The notes beneath the pieces are model-generated. The model saw nothing but the letters and a program-made list of their open reading frames with translations. It was not told the origin of the DNA and did no database searches. A stretch of 64,000 nt of DNA, taken from contig OX387188.1 of the NCBI GenBank assembly GCA_947561395.2, forward strand, positions 11,310,061 to 11,374,060, read 5' to 3'. Numbering within the stretch: position 1 is the first letter of the stretch; each line of letters begins with the position of its first letter. Both the position numbers and the translations under genes were made by a program. Source of the stretch: Buxus sempervirens. Its lineage: Eukaryota > Streptophyta > Magnoliopsida > Buxales > Buxaceae. Positions 58,902 to 64,000 of this stretch are shown piece by piece.

Positions 58902-59081
58902 GGCCGGTTACATTTTTGATTGGTTCATAGTTTAATATTGTTGAATGATTAATTTTTTTGCTTAGAAATGATTTATGCCTTGCTCTTTTTGTGTGATCTG
59001 ATTGTTTGAGTTAGAAAAAAAATTGAAAGAACAATATAAATTACAAAGATGACAGTGTGACATGGTTTTAAAGATAAAATT

Positions 59082-59510
59082 TGGTTGTTGTTATACTTGA
59101 CAAACCTAGCTAGAATTGAGATCCTAATGCCAGCTGGCAAAAAAGAATTAGAATTTTATTTATTTTAAATTTTCCCTAAAGTAATCGTTCCTTGTTCTTT
59201 TCCTTACGGCTCAATTAATCCAAAAACAGGTATTTATTGACAACAAAGTCATTTTCCTTTGTTTGTTTCCCCTTGGTTAGACTTAGTATTGGAACCCCGT
59301 TGGTTTGTACATAAATCCATTTCCAAATGCAAGTTCAAATTGCCGGCCATCACAATTGCTTGCATTTTAGGAACGTACATGATAAAATCATATAGAACCA
59401 TAGTGCATCAATAACCACGGTTAAAAAAGACCATTTTATGCTGATTTTCATGTACTGTGCACATTATAGGTGGGTGTAAGTTTGTAGTTAGGATATAGAA
59501 GTTAATATGG
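59082..59510. repeat. Direct duplication upstream of lipase, copy 2
   Basis: Second copy, starting about 1 kb upstream of the lipase ATG and ending about 580 bp upstream. Offset from copy 1 is about 610-620 bp; the 180 bp between copies is not duplicated. Confidence 0.9.
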
Positions 59511-59992
59511 AAAAACAGAAGGTAGCAAACTCAGACGAGAATCTCTACCCTAGTTAGTTATTAATCTAGATATAGAAGTCGATGCCTGAAGAGGAGAGTT
59601 CTTTGGGCAGCAAATCTCAGTCGTGAATCTACCAGGCCGTGCGTTCAACTTATAATAATATAGATAATTTCACTCCGCGCGTACAATACTGGCAACCTGC
59701 ACTTTTATTAGCTTCTGCGAAGACCAGCCTTCACATTTAAGAAGCTGTCATAATGTAAACCTACTGTAACAAATGAGGGTAAATCATATATACTCGTGAT
59801 ACACAGGTACCCACTAATGTGGACCGACTTATTAAAGAGAAATAAAGAGCACATGGGCATGGATAAAAAGATTCCAATTAAAATGGAAGATAATGGAGTA
59901 ATGGGGTAGACATGGTAGTTGACAGAGAGGGGCAAGCTTGTCCAAAGATGGTAAGGTTGCTGTACTCGTTTATTTCATGCCAAATCTTAGCC

Positions 59993-59999
59993 TATATAA
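59993..59999 (+). promoter_or_regulatory. TATA box of the lipase gene
   Basis: TATATAA in CCTATATAAGAGGCC, 94 bp before the ATG. A plant transcription start about 30 bp downstream would give a 5' leader of about 65 nt. Confidence 0.75.
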
Positions 60000-60092
60000 G
60001 AGGCCTCGGAGTAGAGCCTTGAAAATCATCTTTTAGCTAGTTTTGCCTAGTGGGTATAGGATTTCCTTCCAAGAGAATTCTCTTCTTTGCTC

Positions 60093-61372
60093 ATGGCTTC
60101 CCTTAGCTCTTCAGAATATGTGATCTATCACCCTGGGAAACTGCGACTATATGATATATTTTGTATGCTAGTTCTTGGGAGAGTACCTGTGGGTTCTGAA
60201 TTCATAGAAAGTAGCTCCCAGGACGTAAAGTTCCAGAGTACTGTGGGAGCTAACTTGATAATAACTATCACCTTACTACTCCAGAAACTGTTGGCTTTGA
60301 TTAATGGACCTTTACGTTTTCTGGGTCGCATAGTAGAGTTCACCCTGAATTTATTTTCGCTTAATGGTGGAATCATAGGGTTGATTATTCGCACAGTCAC
60401 AGGTTTTCACTCAACTGCACATTTATGTACAATATATATGGCCTAGTGTGCTTCTGCTCTCTCTCTCTCTTACTGACGTTGTGTATGTGCCTTGTACCCA
60501 GTTTATATATGTTTTTTTAGTATCTTGGGTATTTATTGTTATCTTCTCGAATCCGGTTTTCTAGACGAAGAGTGAGGAATACTGTATTTTCGACCTGAAG
60601 AGGTTTTATATACTATAAACCTATTTTTCACAAATCTCGTGAAGAAATTCTTGGACATAGGCATCTTTGCCAAACAACGTAAATTCATGTGTCTTTTGTT
60701 TATTTTTCTTGCCTTGGTTTGCTGATTATTCAACATATTGCGAGATTTAAGTTTGTTTAGGGCCGGTTTTGGTTGCAAGGTGACTTAAGATGAAGGAGAT
60801 TTTATATTGATAATTAGAAAGCTGCTGGAACAATATTTGTGTTATGAACACATTAATATTTCACCTTCTTAAGGATTTTTAGTGGTTTCATGACATGCAT
60901 GCATGAGGTAAAATCTGTAAAAACTCATTACCAACTAAGAAAACAAGTTGATACCTTGCTCTATTGACTTTGTTAAATCAGTTTTGACTCGATTTCATGA
61001 AGAGAACAACTGCTTTAGCCATTAATTTCTTGTGAGTTACACAAAGCTTTCATTTATAATATTGGGATAATATTGTGATCAATCAATCTGTCTCTTTTTT
61101 TTTTCTTTTTCCTTCCTTTTTATGAAGGTTCACTGGTCATTCCAAAACGGGAATCCGCAAATTTCAGATCTATTATTGGCTTTATTGATGGAAGGATGGA
61201 TCTCTACAAGAAACCATCTCGTACGAGTACTCTACCAGCCAGCATGGTGCCATTAAACAACACACTTGGAGAGATTAATGTATTGGATCTTTGTGCGATG
61301 GCTGCAACAGTATCTTATGAGAACGAAGGTTATGTGAACAAGGTCGTCACCAACCACTGGAAGGTCCTCACC

Positions 61373-61419
<47 letters not shown>

Positions 61420-63915
61420 TCTAGAAGAAGTTAAGCAGGCAATTAGAAATCATTCTTCCCACATATCTAATACAAGATTATTTCATGTGACGCAGATGCA
61501 TTTTGTTGGATTGTACCACTTCTGGAATGGTAAGCCTCTCAAAACTCTAACCCACTTGTCATCATCGACCTCGATCTGCATGATAAAATCCAGAAAGGAT
61601 CGTAGAGATTCTGGTGGATTGATCTCCTCACTGCAAGAACCGTAATTGGATTTTGATCTCCTCATGTAAAACATGATTCTGCCGCAAAGGACCCTATATT
61701 AAAATTCAATGATGCCCAGAAATGATCTGCAGATCCTATATTAAAATATACTGATGACAACAAAAGGACACCATATATATATCCTAGTGATCTTGATGAA
61801 TGAACAGGCGAGTACGAATTGTTATATTTGATAAGGGCCCTTTCATTAACCACATATGCAATATCTTAATAGATACGAAACTGACAAATTCATGTGCATT
61901 ATATAGGTTTTGTCGTGCATTCAATTTCCACCTAATTGATTTTTATTGTTTTTTAAGTTTTGTAAGGATAAAAAAGGGAAAAGAAAATAAAAAAATTAAT
62001 GTTGGCTTAGATGAACCTCTTATGCTATGCATCTGTAATTTATTTCAATTTTTTATGTCAGTTTGTGCATGGTTTGTTTTGTAAGTGAGAAAGTGAGGCT
62101 ATGAGACAAGCTTTCACGTATCGAAGATGAAAAATAAGTTCTTAAATAAACTTTTTTATTTACTTTTGAAGGGTTCCTTTTCTATACCTGTGTCTGAAAA
62201 TCATACCCGAGTTTCTGCTTCCCCAATTCATGTTATCATGTCGATTAGGGTTTGGTTGTGGCAAAAGCTACCAGAAAATTGCACCCTTTCTTGCACCGGC
62301 ACCAAACGTCTTGATTAGTATTTCACTTTAAAAAAAAGCAGCCTTTTTCACGTAAAGTTACTTTTTTTAATTTTTAATTTTTATAAAGAGGATGTTCCAA
62401 TCGTGTCATGCCCAACAGGAACAATAGAATGATTAGCGCCGAGTGATGCAACTACCTAAACCCTAATTTATCTTTAACATTAAATCACCTCGAATTATTC
62501 AAAACCCTAAATCCCATTAAACCTTACATCACCTTACACCAAATATTAGAACCCTAATCTCCTTATAATAAAATTATAAACAGTAGATTACCTATCTGAG
62601 AAGTAACCAATGACTATTTGTATTAAAGTCACCGCCGCAGATAATCATACTTACTATTTAATCCTGTGGTCAACTCTGATAAACAAATTAACTATACTAA
62701 CTGTAATTTTCTAAGTATTTTGCAGTATTTCTTGAGGAGAAAGCAACCCAAGCTTTCATCTTCACTGACAGAAAGGAAGATGCCAGACTTATAGTGGTGG
62801 CGTTCCGTGGTACAGAACCTTTCAATGCTGCGGATTGGTCATCTGATATCAATCTTTCTTGGCTCTCAATGGGCGAAATGGGAAGTGTCCATTTAGGGTT
62901 TATGAAAGCCTTGGGACTTCAAGATGAGACCAATTATCAAAAGGGTTGGCCCAAGGATTACACGGGACAGAAAGAGTTGGCTTATTACACCATCAGAGAG
63001 AAACTCAAGACACTGCTAAAGAAAAACCCGGATGCAAGGATAATTGTCACAGGACACAGCCTGGGTGGTGCACTCGCTGCAGTCTTCCCTGCAATACTTT
63101 TCTTGCACAAGGAGGCTACAATCTTGAGGAGCTTGTTGGGTGTTTACACTTTTGGACAGCCTAGAGTTGGTAACAAGGACTTTGGGAGTTACATGGAGTC
63201 ACAATTAAACGCAGTTTATAGGAGATATCACAGGGTGGTCTATAGATATGACATAGTTCCAAGGGTACCCTTCGACGATCTCGTCTTTGGGTTCGCCCAC
63301 TTCGGAGGCTGCATCTACTACAAGAGTTGGTACAAAGCAGAGGTAGGTTAAAGAGTAGCATGCAGTCTATAAGTTAAGCAGCACCTGTAGTCCTAAATTC
63401 AAAAGACAAATCCTTAATTCTTTGACTGAATTCCGGGAATTCCCTGTGGAAAAAGAACATTTGAGATTAATTGTTTTCTTTTTTTTTTTTGGAGATCTTG
63501 ATGATATACTCTTCTTAGCCTGCCAGTTCTCGTTCTATTTCTTATTCACATTTAATTTTCTATTTTTATTATTAAATTCCATTTCTTGTTCTTTTACTTT
63601 TTTTTTTCATTTGGTAATACAATTCTTGTTCATATGTATGTAAAACAGGTGTTGAAGGAAGAACCAGATGGAAACTACTTCAACATCTTCTATATTCCTT
63701 CAAAGTACTTCAATGCTTGGCTTGATCTCTTCAGAGGTCTCTTCGTAGGCATTACACACGGGAAAGATTTTAGAGAGGGATTGGTGTCCATTGGCTTCAG
63801 ATTATTAGGACTTTTGGTTCCTGGATTAGCTTCTCACAGCCCAAGGGACTATATTAACGGTGTAAGGCTTGGCAAAATTATCATCGTCAAGGAAGAGGAA
63901 ACAATTATGCTGTAA
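60093..63915 (+). CDS. Class-3 triacylglycerol lipase, oil-body lipase (OBL) type
   Basis: Five exons: 60093-60402, 61128-61363, 61496-61529, 62726-63342 and 63649-63915, all introns GT...AG, joining in frame to 487 residues and TAA. The N-terminus begins MASLSSSEYVIYHPGKLRLY and is followed by a hydrophobic stretch (about residues 50-100) suited to a membrane or lipid-droplet surface. Then comes an alpha/beta-hydrolase lipase core with IVVAFRGTEPF (oxyanion region), the nucleophile elbow GHSLGG (Ser305), Asp369 in YRYDIVPR, and a candidate His462 in SHSPRDY (His385 in FAHFGG is the alternative). Length and order match plant OBL1-like enzymes, which hydrolyse stored triacylglycerol and some regioisomers. 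No frameshift or internal stop. The 34-bp third exon is the weakest part of the model. Confidence 0.93.
60403..61127 (+). other. Lipase intron 1
   Basis: GTTTTC...GAAG, 725 bp, phase 1. No ORF or repeat of note except a pyrimidine tract before the acceptor (61090-61120). Confidence 0.8.
61364..61495 (+). other. Lipase intron 2 with (CT)n microsatellite
   Basis: 132 bp, GTCCTC...CGCAG. A (CT)n array (61375-61422) with two interruptions starts about 11 nt after the donor, so repeat length nearly equals a third of the intron. Confidence 0.8.
61530..62725 (+). other. Lipase intron 3
   Basis: 1196 bp, GTAAGC...TGCAG, AT-rich with no coding signal or transposon recognised. Confidence 0.75.
63343..63648 (+). 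other. Lipase intron 4
   Basis: 306 bp, GTAGGT...ACAG, with T-rich runs near 63479 and 63600. Confidence 0.8.
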
Positions 63916-63991
63916 GCATGAAGGGCATGAGCAGAATGCCTCAATAAGTCACTATTGAATCTTCTTCAGTAGTTGTCTCCTTTGTTCTACA

Positions 63992-63997
63992 AATAAA
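63992..63997 (+). terminator. Putative poly(A) signal of the lipase gene
   Basis: AATAAA 77 nt after the stop codon, at the very end of the window. The cleavage site would fall outside it. Confidence 0.6.
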
Positions 63998-64000
63998 TGT

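Noticed and set aside
60087..60092. Upstream TTG as lipase start
   Set aside because: The ATG at 60093 in context CTCATGGCTTCC is the normal plant start; upstream codons are leader sequence.

Overview
This window is plant nuclear DNA, most likely from a eudicot. Three things point there: plant-type LTR retrotransposons with initiator-Met tRNA primer sites (TGGTATCAG), an intron-containing gene for a plant oil-body-type lipase, and AT-rich intergenic sequence. I cannot name the species. I see no bacterial genes, operons, tRNA, rRNA or CRISPR array.

Layout. (1) Positions 1-19960 are a pile of LTR remnants. I could close several by finding both TG...CA ends plus an identical 5-bp target-site duplication (TSD): solo LTRs at 1886-8799 (itself holding solo LTRs 2850-4947 and 5799-8059), 8892-11458, 14202-16013 and 17152-19564. 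Truncated LTR pieces and a decayed minus-strand coding remnant (11506-12270) lie between them. (2) Positions 19961-57061 are one minus-strand LTR element (C, TSD TGAGA). Its two LTRs are 37 kb apart because it was invaded repeatedly: by solo LTRs at 24965-27669 and 29173-32178, and by a complete plus-strand element B (32568-55334, TSD AATCA) in its 5' LTR. B's 5' LTR was split by a complete minus-strand Ty3/gypsy chromovirus-like element A (34253-45903, TSD GGGAT), and its 3' LTR by a solo LTR (52194-55249). A in turn holds a solo LTR (39871-42149, TSD CCTCC). With the LTR that hosts C, this is a nest five levels deep. (3) Positions 57062-57800 are the outer LTR remnants, and 57801-59990 is low-copy spacer with a 430-bp direct duplication. 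(4) Positions 60093-63915 carry the only intact host gene, a five-exon, 487-residue class-3 triacylglycerol lipase (OBL-like), with a TATA box and a poly(A) signal.

I label the LTR families L1 (element A and related solos), L2 (element B), L3 (LTRs starting TGTGCGC), L4 (RNA-sense start TGTASACAYCCCAAA), L5 (8892-11458 and 29173-32178), L6 (element C) and L7 (24965-27669). Element A has decayed gag, protease, reverse transcriptase, RNase H, integrase and a chromodomain-like tail. B is gag-only. C has gag, two different protease fragments and a chromodomain scrap, but no reverse transcriptase core or integrase. None looks able to move by itself.

The most unusual signal lies inside the LTRs. 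Families L1, L2, L6 and L7 all end their apparent LTR intron with a splice acceptor followed by a 77-92-nt open segment, which encodes an acidic peptide ending in (Y/E)DY(Y/F)xxP-stop. Just upstream, a 5-7-bp hairpin is kept by compensatory changes in six families, counting L5 twice for its two diverged copies. I do not know of a description of either.
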